DNA of 64,000 bases from NCBI GenBank assembly GCA_038879095.1, contig JAVZUI010000001.1:54395-118394 (forward strand), written 5' to 3'. The translations under genes were made by a program, and so were the position numbers. This DNA is from Pyrobaculum sp038879095. GTDB lineage: Archaea; Thermoproteota; Thermoprotei; Thermoproteales; Thermoproteaceae. Within the stretch, counting starts at the first letter, position 1. Each line of letters begins with the position of its first letter. Below the pieces are notes generated by a model, which searched no databases, had not been told where the DNA came from, and saw nothing but the letters and a program-made list of their open reading frames with translations. Positions 32,680-40,936 of this stretch are shown piece after piece.

Positions 32680-33120
32680 TTACGCCTTTGTGGCTACGCA
32701 TTGGCCGAGTCCTTTTAGCATTGATATGAAGAAGCCTAGCCCCCTCTGGACGTCTGGGTCTCTCAGCGCCGATAGTAGGCCCATGAGCCCTATCTGTTTG
32801 TTTGTCTCAGCGGTGGCCAGGGCGTGGGTTAGGCAGTCCAGCTTGGCGGGGTCTTGGGATAGGTTGACGCCGGCCAAGAGCGCTACGTCTTGGAGCTTGG
32901 CCACCTTTTCCATGAAGTCTCTCGTTAGGATGCCCTCTGTGAAGAACCTCAGCGTGGCGGCTAGGTTTAGCAAGTCCTCCAACACTCCGCTTCTCTTGAA
33001 ATCCCACAGGGTGTTTACCAAGTCCTTGACCACGTCTATGTGTTCTAACAACTCTGCTAGCGCCTCTTGTACCTTGGGGCTTTCTAGAGCCTTTACCAGC
33101 CTCTCCTCTGCCGCGCTCAT
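32680..33120 (-). CDS. DUF1641 protein paired with the SQR-like flavoprotein
   Basis: 146 aa from ATG 33120, chosen for ATGA overlap with the flavoprotein. Helical, with EALAELLEHIDVVKDLVNTL then NKQIGLMGLLSALRDPDVQRGLGFF, the DUF1641 signature. Members occur next to sulfide:quinone oxidoreductase-like genes in archaea and sulfur bacteria, probably as an accessory subunit or membrane docking factor. Confidence 0.82.
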   Translation of the reverse strand: MSAAEERLVKALESPKVQEALAELLEHIDVVKDLVNTLWDFKRSGVLEDLLNLAATLRFFTEGILTRDFMEKVAKLQDVALLAGVNLSQDPAKLDCLTHALATAETNKQIGLMGLLSALRDPDVQRGLGFFISMLKGLGQCVATKA

Positions 33121-34256
33121 AGGCCGCACCTCATTACTCCCCATATGGAGTAGTTGGTCATGTCTTTCAGCCTGGCGAAGAATCTGCTGGCCGGCGGCGG
33201 GTACATGGCTGGCCTTTCGTAGTTCCACGACACTTGTGTGGCCTCCTCGAGGCCGGTCATTATGAAGCATATCACCCTGCCGGTGTACTTCGTGTCGGCG
33301 TGGCCTAGGGTCAGCTCTTCGTATATCCTAGAGGCCACCACCTCCGACTCGAAGTGCGCAACCGACCCGGCTTTGGGGACGGCGAGGTTTGTGGTGTCGC
33401 CTATGCCGTACTCCACGCCGGAGCCGCCCTGAATCTCTAAAGTGTACTTGTCCACGGGGAGCCAGCCGCTCTGGTCCACAAGCCCCGAGTTGACCACAAC
33501 GTCGGCGGGGGTGTGCTTCGGCACCAGCACCACTAAGTCTGCCTTGAGGGTCTCTGTGCCGACCACCTCGCCCTCCTTAACCTCGTTTACCTGGAACTTG
33601 GTGCGGTACTCAATGCCTCTGTTCTTCATCTCCTCCTCCAGGAACTTGTTCACGTTTGGCTGGGCGTGGAGGTGCGGCGCCACTGTGGTGAAGACGATTT
33701 TTACGTCTTTTTTAAGCCCCGTGGCCATTAAATACTCGTCGAACATGAACAAGAACTCGTATGGCGCCACTGGGCACTTGTACGGAGTGGACGCCACGCT
33801 GAACACCAACGTGCCTTTGGTAAGCCTTCTCAACGCCTCGCGAAGCGCCTTGGCCCCCTCGTAGGTCCAGAGGGTGAACCAAGTCTTGTTAAACCCCGGC
33901 AAAGAGTCCGTCCGAGGCACAGAGCCTGTGGCCACCACCAAATAGTCGTATGGGTACTCAGCGCCGTCTGCTGTTTGCACCTTTCTGCTCTTTAGGTCTA
34001 TCTTGGCTGCGGGCTTCTCCACTAGCCTCACCAGCGGGCTGTACACCTTCCTTGGGCTTCGGAACATCACCTCGGGCGGCAGTTCGGAAAACGGGACGTA
34101 TAAAAAGCCCGGCTGGTACACCAACTGCCGCGCGGGCTCTATCACCGTGACCTCCACCTCCCCCTTCCTAATGGAGGCCCCGAGCTTGCCTGCCAGCTTG
34201 TTTGCCACAAACGCGCCTCCCACTCCGCCTCCTACGATTACCACCTTTTTCGACAT
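33117..34256 (-). CDS. Sulfide:quinone oxidoreductase-like flavoprotein
   Basis: 379 aa, FAD-binding two-dinucleotide fold: VVIVGGGVGGAFVANKLAGK at the start, YDYLVVATGSVPRTDSLPGF, and a C-terminal GYGIGDTTNLAVPKAGSVAHFE-like segment. Cysteines in STPYKCPVAPYEF and RVICFIMTGLEEA sit where SQRs carry two of their redox cysteines. Membrane-bound quinone reduction with sulfide is the family role; flavocytochrome-like roles are possible. With DUF1641 and DsrK it forms the left arm of the sulfur cluster. Confidence 0.82.
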   Translation of the reverse strand: MSKKVVIVGGGVGGAFVANKLAGKLGASIRKGEVEVTVIEPARQLVYQPGFLYVPFSELPPEVMFRSPRKVYSPLVRLVEKPAAKIDLKSRKVQTADGAEYPYDYLVVATGSVPRTDSLPGFNKTWFTLWTYEGAKALREALRRLTKGTLVFSVASTPYKCPVAPYEFLFMFDEYLMATGLKKDVKIVFTTVAPHLHAQPNVNKFLEEEMKNRGIEYRTKFQVNEVKEGEVVGTETLKADLVVLVPKHTPADVVVNSGLVDQSGWLPVDKYTLEIQGGSGVEYGIGDTTNLAVPKAGSVAHFESEVVASRIYEELTLGHADTKYTGRVICFIMTGLEEATQVSWNYERPAMYPPPASRFFARLKDMTNYSIWGVMRCGL

Positions 34257-34334
34257 AATTATTCAATTTTGTGATATTTAATAGATTTGTTAACAGAAAG
34301 GCTGGGAATATTTTAGAAGTAGAAATAGATTCGT

Positions 34335-35819
34335 TTATACAACCATTGCTTTGTACACTAGGTCCATGAGGCCGGAGTAGGTGATCTCCTTGCCGTACTC
34401 CTTGTTTAGGTGCGGGATGGTGTGGCTTAGCTGCGCCTTACATATGGCGCATGCCCTCACTACGTGTTTTGCGTCTACCTTCAGGGCGTCTTCGTACCAG
34501 TTCTTGGCGTATTGAATCCTGAGGGGCAGCAGCTCCTCGGTCAGTAGGCCGCCCCCGCCGCCGCAACACCACGTCTTCTCCCGGTTGTTCGGCGACTCCA
34601 CGAAGTTTTTAACCACGTGTCTTATTATGAAGCGGGGCTCCTCGGTCAAGTCGCCTCCCCTGGCGTAGTTGCAGGAGTCTTGGAAGGTGTACACGATGTC
34701 GCCGTTTGCCTCTGGGTTTAGCTTCAACTTGCCTTGCCGTATTGCGTCCACGACTAGGTGGAATATGTGCATAGTCTTGACGCCGCGTTTCTCCAGCTCG
34801 GGGGCTGTGTAGTTCTTGAAGGCCCTCCACCCGTGGCCGCACTCGCCTGCGATCACCAACTTGACGCCCAGCCTCTCCGCCGCGTTGATGAGCCTCTGGG
34901 CTATCGCCTTCATGTGCCTCTCGCTGGCGAAGAGGCCGAAGTTTGCCAGCTCGGCCATTTCTGTGGAGAAGGCGTACTTCACCCCCATGTGGTGGAGGAA
35001 CAACATGTAGCCCTTCAACGTGTCTATGTTTGTAAAGAAGTCTGCCGACGGCGGGACCAAGAGGGCCTCAGGCCAGTCGGGGGACCCCTTGGCCACCTCC
35101 CCCACCTGCTGGTCTCCCCTGTACTTGTACATCTTGCCCTGGTCGTCTCTGTAGATGTAGTACTCCACCTCCACTTTCTTCTCCTCTTTTATCTCGCCGG
35201 CGGCGAAGACTATGGACTTGACAACGGCCATGGGCTTCATGCCCAGGTTTGTGCCGGTGCGCTCCACGGCGTCTATGACGGTGGCTATGTACCTAGAGAA
35301 TATGCCCGCCTCGTACAACACCTCCCTCACGGCCCTCGTCACGTCTGCCTGGTCTATGCCGAAGGGACATGCGTAGCCGCACTTCCTACACTCCAGGCAC
35401 TGGTAGTAGTAGGTGTATATCTTCTCCAGCTGTTCTTCGTCCAGCGCCTTTGCGCCCACCAGCTTGCCGAAGATCTTGCCGCTTGCCGAGTCGGCCTTCA
35501 GCACAGCCCTAATCAACTCGGCGCGTCCCACCGGCGAGTTGAAGATGTCCTTTGTCCGCACGTAGGTGGGGCAGTTGTCGAGACAGACGCCGCAGTGGAC
35601 GCACACCTCCACAGCCATCTTCACGTTGCGGTTTGTGGCCACCACCTCCTTAAGCCTCTTCTTGACGTGTTCCAGGGGGTTCTGCGGTAGCTCCAGCCCC
35701 ACCCTTGCGTGGAGAGCCTTTATCTGGTCCTCCCTCGCCTTGAAGGGCTTAAAATTCGAAGTGTCGCCCATTTTAAAAACTGGAGCCGACTCTGCGTGTG
35801 TGGCGGCTCCATGTGTCAT
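34335..35819 (-). CDS. dsrK: DsrK/HdrD-like iron-sulfur protein
   Basis: 494 aa. Two ferredoxin motifs CVHCGVCLDNCPTY and CLECRKCGYACPFG at about 70-165, then C-terminal CCG-type elements: GECGHGWRAFKNY, QDSCNYARG and WCCGGGGGLLTEE, with CAICKAQLSHTIPH after. CCG domains bind a noncubane cluster for disulfide chemistry, in DsrK presumably the DsrC trisulfide. No adjacent dsrM membrane subunit, so its electron route is unclear. Located divergently from dsrN. Met17 is an alternative start. Confidence 0.82.
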   Translation of the reverse strand: MTHGAATHAESAPVFKMGDTSNFKPFKAREDQIKALHARVGLELPQNPLEHVKKRLKEVVATNRNVKMAVEVCVHCGVCLDNCPTYVRTKDIFNSPVGRAELIRAVLKADSASGKIFGKLVGAKALDEEQLEKIYTYYYQCLECRKCGYACPFGIDQADVTRAVREVLYEAGIFSRYIATVIDAVERTGTNLGMKPMAVVKSIVFAAGEIKEEKKVEVEYYIYRDDQGKMYKYRGDQQVGEVAKGSPDWPEALLVPPSADFFTNIDTLKGYMLFLHHMGVKYAFSTEMAELANFGLFASERHMKAIAQRLINAAERLGVKLVIAGECGHGWRAFKNYTAPELEKRGVKTMHIFHLVVDAIRQGKLKLNPEANGDIVYTFQDSCNYARGGDLTEEPRFIIRHVVKNFVESPNNREKTWCCGGGGGLLTEELLPLRIQYAKNWYEDALKVDAKHVVRACAICKAQLSHTIPHLNKEYGKEITYSGLMDLVYKAMVV

Positions 35820-35884
35820 AGATGTACGGGGTTGTGTCTAAAAAAAGGTTATTAACAAAGGTGTGGAAAGATCGATGTGTAATA

Positions 35885-35896
35885 ACATTTATTAAG
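35885..35896 (+). promoter_or_regulatory. TATA box of the dsrN-SUMT operon
   Basis: ACATTTATTAAG, about 25 bases before GTG 35915. The divergent dsrK start has TTAATAACC on the minus strand at about 35849-35857, further from its start. Confidence 0.6.
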
Positions 35897-35914
35897 TGAT
35901 GTGTCCGCTTCTAG

Positions 35915-37258
35915 GTGGTACCGCGCCTAGTCGTTTCTGCTTTTAAGGGGATGTCGGGCAAGACCATCGTCACGCTGGCGATTCTGAGAGGGCTTAGGAA
36001 GAGGGGGCTTAGAGTTGCGCCTTTCAAGGTGGGGCCCGACTACATCGACCCCTCGTATCACAGGTGGGCCTCTGGGAGGCCTAGCAGAAACCTAGACGTG
36101 GTGCTGATGGGGGAGGAGGGCGTGGTGAGGAGGTTTGTCCGCCACTCGGCCAACGCCGACGTTGCCGTGGTGGAGGGGGTGCTGGGGCTGTACGACTCGG
36201 TGGACGGCGTCACTGAGCTCGGCTCCACGGCGCAGGTGGCGAAGTTGCTTAAGGCCCCCGTGGTGCTGGTCCTAAACGGCGAGCGTATAAACCGGACTCT
36301 CAGGGCGGTGGTGCGGGGGCTCAAGGCCTTTGACCCCCTTGTCCAGATCCCGGCCGTCGTGCTTACTAACGTGGCGCCTAGACAAGCTGAGAAGCTTGCC
36401 AAGTCCCTCCCCGAGGAGGGCGTGGACATCGTGGGCGTCGTCCCCAAGTCGAGGGCCGTGTCAGAGGCCTTCTCCTACCGCCATCTGGGGCTAGTGCCGG
36501 TGGATGAGCGGGGGGACTACCCCACTCTGGAGGAGGTGTTGGACAACTACGTCGAGCCGTACATAGACTTCGACAGGCTTATGGAAATTGCAAAGTCCGC
36601 CGAGGAGCTAGACGTCGCCGTCGCCGAGGAGGACCCGCCGCCTAAGGCGGGGTGTAGGATCGGCGTTGTCTTAGACAGCGCCTTTAACTTCTACTACCCC
36701 AAGCTTATCGAAGAGGCCGAGGCCTTGGGCGAGGTGGTGTACCTAAGCGCGGTGAGAGACGGGTCTCTGCCGCCTCTAGACCTCTTAGTGGTGGGCGGGG
36801 GGTTCCCCGAAGTGTTGGCGGAGAAGCTGGAGCGTAACAAGTCTTTTAGAAAGGCTGTGCTGGACTACGTCGAGCGGGGGGGCAGGGCCTACGCAGAGTG
36901 CGGCGGCTTCATGTACCTCACCTCCTCCATAGTGATAGACCGCTCTGAGTACGAAATGGTCGGCGCCATAGACGCCGTGACGTACATGCTGGAGAGGCCA
37001 GTGGGGAAGGGCTACGCCTGGGGCACTGTGGTAGGCAAGACGCCCGTCGCCCCCGTGGGGGCGGCGCTGAGGGGACACGAGTTTCACTACTCTAAAATGG
37101 CCTTCCGTGAGAAGGTGCAGCCTGTGATTAAGCTGGATCGGGGGGTGGGCATCGGCGGCGGCTGGGACGGCGTGGTGAAGAAGAACCTGCACGCCCAGTA
37201 TATGCACCTCCACCCCTACACGTACAGCGTGTTGAGGGCGTTATGCCGATCTACGTAG
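35915..37258 (+). CDS. dsrN: CbiA-type glutamine amidotransferase, likely siroheme amidase DsrN
   Basis: 447 aa from GTG. N-terminal P-loop domain SAFKGMSGKTIVTLAILRGL, with VAPFKVGPDYIDPSYH, then a class I glutaminase C-terminal domain with catalytic Cys in YAECGGFMYLTSSI and GHEFHYSK. The fold is that of cobyrinic acid a,c-diamide synthase. In the dsr context, next to SUMT and DsrC, the DsrN role (amidating siroheme to siroamide for DsrAB) is more likely than cobalamin synthesis, since no other cob genes are near. ATP- and glutamine-dependent. Confidence 0.85.
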   Translation: MVPRLVVSAFKGMSGKTIVTLAILRGLRKRGLRVAPFKVGPDYIDPSYHRWASGRPSRNLDVVLMGEEGVVRRFVRHSANADVAVVEGVLGLYDSVDGVTELGSTAQVAKLLKAPVVLVLNGERINRTLRAVVRGLKAFDPLVQIPAVVLTNVAPRQAEKLAKSLPEEGVDIVGVVPKSRAVSEAFSYRHLGLVPVDERGDYPTLEEVLDNYVEPYIDFDRLMEIAKSAEELDVAVAEEDPPPKAGCRIGVVLDSAFNFYYPKLIEEAEALGEVVYLSAVRDGSLPPLDLLVVGGGFPEVLAEKLERNKSFRKAVLDYVERGGRAYAECGGFMYLTSSIVIDRSEYEMVGAIDAVTYMLERPVGKGYAWGTVVGKTPVAPVGAALRGHEFHYSKMAFREKVQPVIKLDRGVGIGGGWDGVVKKNLHAQYMHLHPYTYSVLRALCRST

Positions 37259-37902
37259 TCGGCGCCGGGCCCGGGGACCCCCAGCTATTAACCCTAAAGG
37301 CTGTGGAGCTTTTGTCTAAGGCAGACGTGGTGGCCTTCGGCGACTTGGTGCCTGAGGAAATTCCGCGTCGGTTTGCGCCGAGGGCCAGGTGGGTTAGGAT
37401 CGGCCACAGGCGGGCCGACCACGACGCGGCTGTGAGGCAGCTGGTGGAGGAGGCTAAGAGGGGGCTGAACGTGGTGGTGTTGAAAAACGGGGACCCCACC
37501 CTCTTCGGCCGGGGTCTTCAGATATGCGCTGAGGCTGAGAGACAAGGCGTTCCCTGCGAGGTGGTGCCGGGCGTGCCGGCTTTTACAGCCGCGGCGGCTC
37601 TTTACAAAGTAGAAATAACTGACGGGGAGAGGCTACGCCACGTCGCCGTCTTGTCTTACCCCCACGTCACCTCGGAGGAGTTGGCCAGAGTGGCGGCGGA
37701 CACCGTGGTGATCTACATGATGGGCGACCGCCTCGGCCATCTGTCGCAGATACTGCAGGAGACGTGTCAAAAGACGGCCAGCGTCGTGCTTTGCCACTCG
37801 GTGTCTAGAGGAGGGGGCTGTGTTGAGGTGCAACCTGTGGAGCTACCTAAGTACGCCGGGTTGAGACCCTTGACGGTAATCGTAAAAAACTGCCGCGGGT
37901 AG
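37243..37902 (+). CDS. cobA: Uroporphyrinogen-III C-methyltransferase (SUMT)
   Basis: 219 aa. VVGAGPGDPQLLTLKAVELL at the N-terminus, GDLVPEEI, NGDPTLFGRG, VPCEVVPGVPAFTAAAA and VIYMMGDRL are all SUMT/CobA motifs. It makes precorrin-2, the branch point to siroheme, using SAM. Overlaps dsrN by 16 bases, so one operon: SUMT then amidation of siroheme. The oxidase/chelatase step is not in the window. Confidence 0.92.
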   Translation: MPIYVVGAGPGDPQLLTLKAVELLSKADVVAFGDLVPEEIPRRFAPRARWVRIGHRRADHDAAVRQLVEEAKRGLNVVVLKNGDPTLFGRGLQICAEAERQGVPCEVVPGVPAFTAAAALYKVEITDGERLRHVAVLSYPHVTSEELARVAADTVVIYMMGDRLGHLSQILQETCQKTASVVLCHSVSRGGGCVEVQPVELPKYAGLRPLTVIVKNCRG

Positions 37903-37903
37903 C

Positions 37904-39247
37904 TCACCGCGGGGGCCTCGTGGCCTTGTCAAGCTCTTCGAAGTCCACTAGGCCCTCCGCCGCCCCGCCTCTGGCGAAGATTAGGTAGTGCCTCCTCCTG
38001 GGGCCTACGTCGATTTTCTGCGCCTTTTCCACAAGATTTTCGTAGTCTCTCCTGTCGGCCTTACCCCACTTCACCTCTGCGAACAGCGCGTTTTCGTCGT
38101 CCAGCGCCACCACGTCCACCTGGGCGTCTCCGCGCCACCACTGGCCCACGTACCTCGGCCTAAAGGGCAGTTTGACATGCCCCGCGGAGATTAGGTCTCT
38201 GACTAGCTGTTCAAACACCAAGCCGTAGTGTTGTTCAAGCCTCTGCCTCTCCCTGCGGAGCACCTCCTCGGCGAGGCCCAGCTCTAGGTCCCCCCTGTTG
38301 GGAAGGACGAACTTAAGCCAGAACCACATGTAGTTGTCGGCTATTGCGTAGGCGCCCTTGCGCCTCTGTCCGTAGGGCACCACGTGCCTCACAAGGCCGA
38401 GGGACTCCAAGACGGAGAGGTACTTCATCAAGTTCCCCTTGTCCATGCCGGCGGCGCTGGAGAGCTTCCCCACCGTGGTGTAGCCGAGGGCTATGTACTT
38501 CAACACGGTTAGGTAGGTGGCGGGCTCTCTAAGCTCCTCCCTCAGGAGGAAGTAGCCCTCGTCGTATAGCAGCCTGCCCTTGGCGAAGACTGCGTCTCTG
38601 ATGTTCTCCTCAGGCGTCTTAGAGCCGTCTAGCTCTCTTAGGTAGAGGGGCACGCCGCCCGCCACCGCCCAGGCCTTAACCGCGTCCTCAAAGCCGTACC
38701 TAGGGAGGAGCGCCCTGGCCCAGCGGAAGTCCAGAGGCTTCACCTCCCAGCTCCCCGTCCGCCTGCCGTACAGCGGCGACTTCCTGCCCAACACCTCCAC
38801 CTCGATGGTGGAGACCGTAGAGCCGCAGAGGACCAGGAAGGCGGGCTTTTTTGAGAGGTGCTCGTCCCACGCCCTCTGCAGGTCCGAGAGCACCCCCGGG
38901 TCCAGCTCCACGAGGTAGCCAAACTCGTCTATCACAAGGCAGGGGCGGTCCGCCTCCTCCCAGTAGTACCTGAGGAGCTCTCCCAGCGACTCCGCCTCAA
39001 GCTTCTCGAAGTACCTCCTCCCCGTGGCCTCGGCGATGCGCCGCCTCAGCTCGGCCAAGTTGTCCCTCAAAGAGGTACGCGCCGCCAGGAAATAGACGCA
39101 GGGCTTCCCCTCGATAAACCTCTTCAACAACTCGGTCTTCCCCACCCTCCTCCTCCCGTACACCACCACAAGGTGCGGCCTCCTCTCGGCATACATATCC
39201 TCTAAATACCTCAGCTCCTGCTCCCTGTCTACAAATATACGTTCCAC
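37904..39247 (-). CDS. Archaeal ATPase (AAA/STAND) with C-terminal DUF234-type domain
   Basis: 447 aa. N-terminal ATPase: FVDREQELRYLEDMYAERRP, Walker A VYGRRRVGKTELLKRF, Walker B PCLVIDEFGYLVE and arginine-finger-like region. Middle winged helix KLSSAAGMDKGNLMKYLSVL, then a PD-(D/E)xK-like C-terminal nuclease part with DVVALDDENALFAEVKWGKA. This multi-domain family is archaeal and functionally obscure, with ATPase plus probable DNA-binding or defence-like roles. Convergent with SUMT by one base. Confidence 0.85.
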   Translation of the reverse strand: MERIFVDREQELRYLEDMYAERRPHLVVVYGRRRVGKTELLKRFIEGKPCVYFLAARTSLRDNLAELRRRIAEATGRRYFEKLEAESLGELLRYYWEEADRPCLVIDEFGYLVELDPGVLSDLQRAWDEHLSKKPAFLVLCGSTVSTIEVEVLGRKSPLYGRRTGSWEVKPLDFRWARALLPRYGFEDAVKAWAVAGGVPLYLRELDGSKTPEENIRDAVFAKGRLLYDEGYFLLREELREPATYLTVLKYIALGYTTVGKLSSAAGMDKGNLMKYLSVLESLGLVRHVVPYGQRRKGAYAIADNYMWFWLKFVLPNRGDLELGLAEEVLRRERQRLEQHYGLVFEQLVRDLISAGHVKLPFRPRYVGQWWRGDAQVDVVALDDENALFAEVKWGKADRRDYENLVEKAQKIDVGPRRRHYLIFARGGAAEGLVDFEELDKATRPPR

Positions 39248-39340
39248 AAGTATAATACTTTAGATACATAAATTTTTTGAACGGAACTGAGCTACTAGGC
39301 GCTGGTAATAAGATATATATACCCCCGCCAAGTTGGGTAC

Positions 39341-39778
39341 ATGAGCGAAAAAGTAGAAAAGAAGGACAAGCTGGCGATTATTGCCTGGTCCGGCACCGTC
39401 GACAAGCTCTACCCGGTTGCCATCCTCTCCAGCGCCGCGGCGGCGGGCGGCTGGGAGGTAGAGGTCTTCTTCACCTTCTGGGGGCTCAACGCCATTAGGA
39501 GGGAAATGCTCAACGCCCCGCCAAAAATCAGCGCAGACTTCGCCGAGTACGCCCCCGCCGTGGCCCAGGCCGTGAAACAGATGAACTTCCCGCCTTGGCA
39601 CGAACTCATGAGACAGGCAAAGGCCGTTGGCAAGGTGAAGGTCTACGCCTGTTCCACCACCATGGAGATGTTCGGCATTAAAGACAAGTCGGCGCTGGCA
39701 GACTTCGTAGACGACGTAGTAGGCGCCGCCACCTTCTTAGAGAGGGCAAAAGACGCCGCAGTAACCCTTTTCATATAA
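39341..39778 (+). CDS. DsrE-family sulfurtransferase-like protein (DsrE2 type)
   Basis: 145 aa. Starts KLAIIAWSGTVDKLYPVAI with LSSAAAAGGWEVEVFFTFWG, then KVKVYACSTTMEMFGIK, where Cys is the sulfur-carrying position. DsrE2-type proteins move sulfur from TusA to DsrEFH or DsrC. Own transcription unit with TATA-like AGATATATATAC at about 39309-39320; followed by a T-run at 39782-39792. Confidence 0.85.
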   Translation: MSEKVEKKDKLAIIAWSGTVDKLYPVAILSSAAAAGGWEVEVFFTFWGLNAIRREMLNAPPKISADFAEYAPAVAQAVKQMNFPPWHELMRQAKAVGKVKVYACSTTMEMFGIKDKSALADFVDDVVGAATFLERAKDAAVTLFI

Positions 39779-39781
39779 CCC

Positions 39782-39792
39782 AATTTTTTTTA
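39782..39792 (+). terminator. T-rich terminator after the DsrE2 gene
   Basis: AATTTTTTTTA immediately after the stop at 39778, an archaeal-style T-run terminator without hairpin. Confidence 0.5.
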
Positions 39793-39815
39793 CAAATATC
39801 TAACATTTTTAAAGG

Positions 39816-39975
39816 GCCTATCGGCTTTGCGCCGGGCTTCAAACCGCCGGGCAGATAGGTACACACATAAGTGGGGAGCCCCGGCGGGGCCTTCGCCGAC
39901 CTCCCCCCGAAGGCCAAGATCACCGCCGGCCTAAGGCGAGAAGGCGCCAATGCGGAGGGTTGGAGAGTAATACGC
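39816..39975 (+). ncRNA. Candidate structured RNA between the DsrE2 and TusA-like genes
   Basis: About 160 bases with no supported gene, preceded by TATA-like CATTTTTAAAG (39804-39814). CCTATC (39817-39822) can pair with GATAGG (39854-39859), followed by TACACA, an H/ACA-like end. A second block has GGGGAG (39873-39878) pairing with CTCCCC (39901-39906) with an inner CGGCG/CGCCG stem. Pyrobaculum encodes unusual H/ACA-like and other small RNAs, but no guide target or full consensus is shown here. Unrefined candidate. Confidence 0.35.
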
Positions 39976-39986
39976 AGAGGTCGTTT

Positions 39987-40235
39987 TTACCTCCTCCTCA
40001 CTATCCAAAACCTCACCCATCCCCCCTCCAGGTCCTCTACTTTTACAATTTCGTTCTTCGTGAACTTGGCCCAGACGCGGAGGTCCTCCCTGGCACACGG
40101 GTCGTCGGTTAAGATTTCTAAAACACCGCCGAGGGGGACGTCGGAAATTTCTTTGTTCACCACCACGGGGCCCAGGCAGTGGGACCCCGAGATCTTTACA
40201 GTTTTATACGGCTGCACGCACACGCCTAAATTCAT
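39987..40235 (-). CDS. TusA-like sulfur carrier, divergent
   Basis: 82 aa from ATG 40235. ISGSHCLGPVVVNKEISDVP and GGVLEILTDDPCAREDLRVW, ending FTKNEIVKVEDLEGGWV, follow the TusA order, with CLGP for CPxP and LTDDPC at the second strand. The single Cys is in the right place for persulfide chemistry. Divergent from hemD with little room for its own TATA box. Confidence 0.75.
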   Translation of the reverse strand: MNLGVCVQPYKTVKISGSHCLGPVVVNKEISDVPLGGVLEILTDDPCAREDLRVWAKFTKNEIVKVEDLEGGWVRFWIVRRR

Positions 40236-40243
40236 ATATTTAA
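40234..40243 (+). promoter_or_regulatory. TATA box of the hemD gene
   Basis: ATATATTTAA, centred about 24 bases before GTG 40262, which decides that start over the in-frame upstream codons. It overlaps the start codon of the TusA-like gene on the other strand. Confidence 0.6.
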
Positions 40244-40261
40244 TTGTTATTTCATAGCCAC

Positions 40262-40936
40262 GTGAGAAGAGTTGTGGTGGCCAGCCCATGGGCCGGCGAG
40301 GCTTTTAAAAAGGCGTTGCGAGACGTCGAGGTGGTGGCGGCGGCTGTGCTGAGGATCGAGCCCGTAGACGTCGACGTTGCGGCAGTGGAGAGGGCGGTGG
40401 CAGAGGCAGACCTAGTGGTGTTTATGTCGGGGAGGGCGGCGTATAGGCTGAGAGAGCTTGGGGCCAGGCTAGACCTAAGAGGCAAGACAGTGGCCACGGC
40501 TGAGGGCGGTAAGGGCGCCGTCATGGTGAAAAACGCCTTCGGCGTGGAGCCCCAGCTGGTGGCAGACAGCGGAGAGGAGCTGGCGAGGTCGGCGTCCCGG
40601 TGTAAGAAGGCAGTCGTCTTCCACCACGGCGAGAGGGCGGCTGAGGTGGTTAAGAGGCTGGAGGAGCTGTGCACGGTGGAGGAGTTCTACACGTATAGGG
40701 CCGCCCCAGATGAGGCGGTGATCGCCTCACTCCCAGAGGCAGACGTCTACGTCTTCTTCAGCGCCTTGGCCGCAGAGGCGGTGGCCCAGAGGCGGCGTCA
40801 CCTCTTGGAGAAGGCCGTGGTGGTGGCGGCGGGGCCAGCCGTAGCCGCCGCCTTGGAGAGGCACGGGATAAAGCCGGCGACTTCGCCGGGGGGAAGAATC
40901 CACGAGGTAATCGCCTTCGTGAGGGGGCTACTTTAA
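40262..40936 (+). CDS. hemD: Uroporphyrinogen-III synthase
   Basis: 224 aa from GTG. Typical bilobed HemD: VVVASPWAGEAFKKALRDVE, ADLVVFMSGRAAYRLRELGA, then VATAEGGKGAVMVKNAFGVE, and lobe 2 with VVFHHGERAAEVVKRL and YVFFSALAAEAVAQRRRHLL. HemD sequences are poorly conserved, so the call rests on the repeated pattern and context. Feeds SUMT and siroheme. Overlaps by nine bases the convergent HemD-like gene. Confidence 0.75.
   Translation: MRRVVVASPWAGEAFKKALRDVEVVAAAVLRIEPVDVDVAAVERAVAEADLVVFMSGRAAYRLRELGARLDLRGKTVATAEGGKGAVMVKNAFGVEPQLVADSGEELARSASRCKKAVVFHHGERAAEVVKRLEELCTVEEFYTYRAAPDEAVIASLPEADVYVFFSALAAEAVAQRRRHLLEKAVVVAAGPAVAAALERHGIKPATSPGGRIHEVIAFVRGLL

Noticed and set aside
34758..35690. 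Plus-strand open frame of 310 codons
   Set aside because: Antisense shadow of dsrK; rich in His/Val/Leu with no family pattern, an effect of the G+C-rich codon bias.
39871..40257. Plus-strand frame of 128 codons over the DsrE2/TusA-like spacer
   Set aside because: Its second half is antisense to the TusA-like gene, and its first half is a low-complexity Gly/Ala/Arg translation of paired G+C stems.
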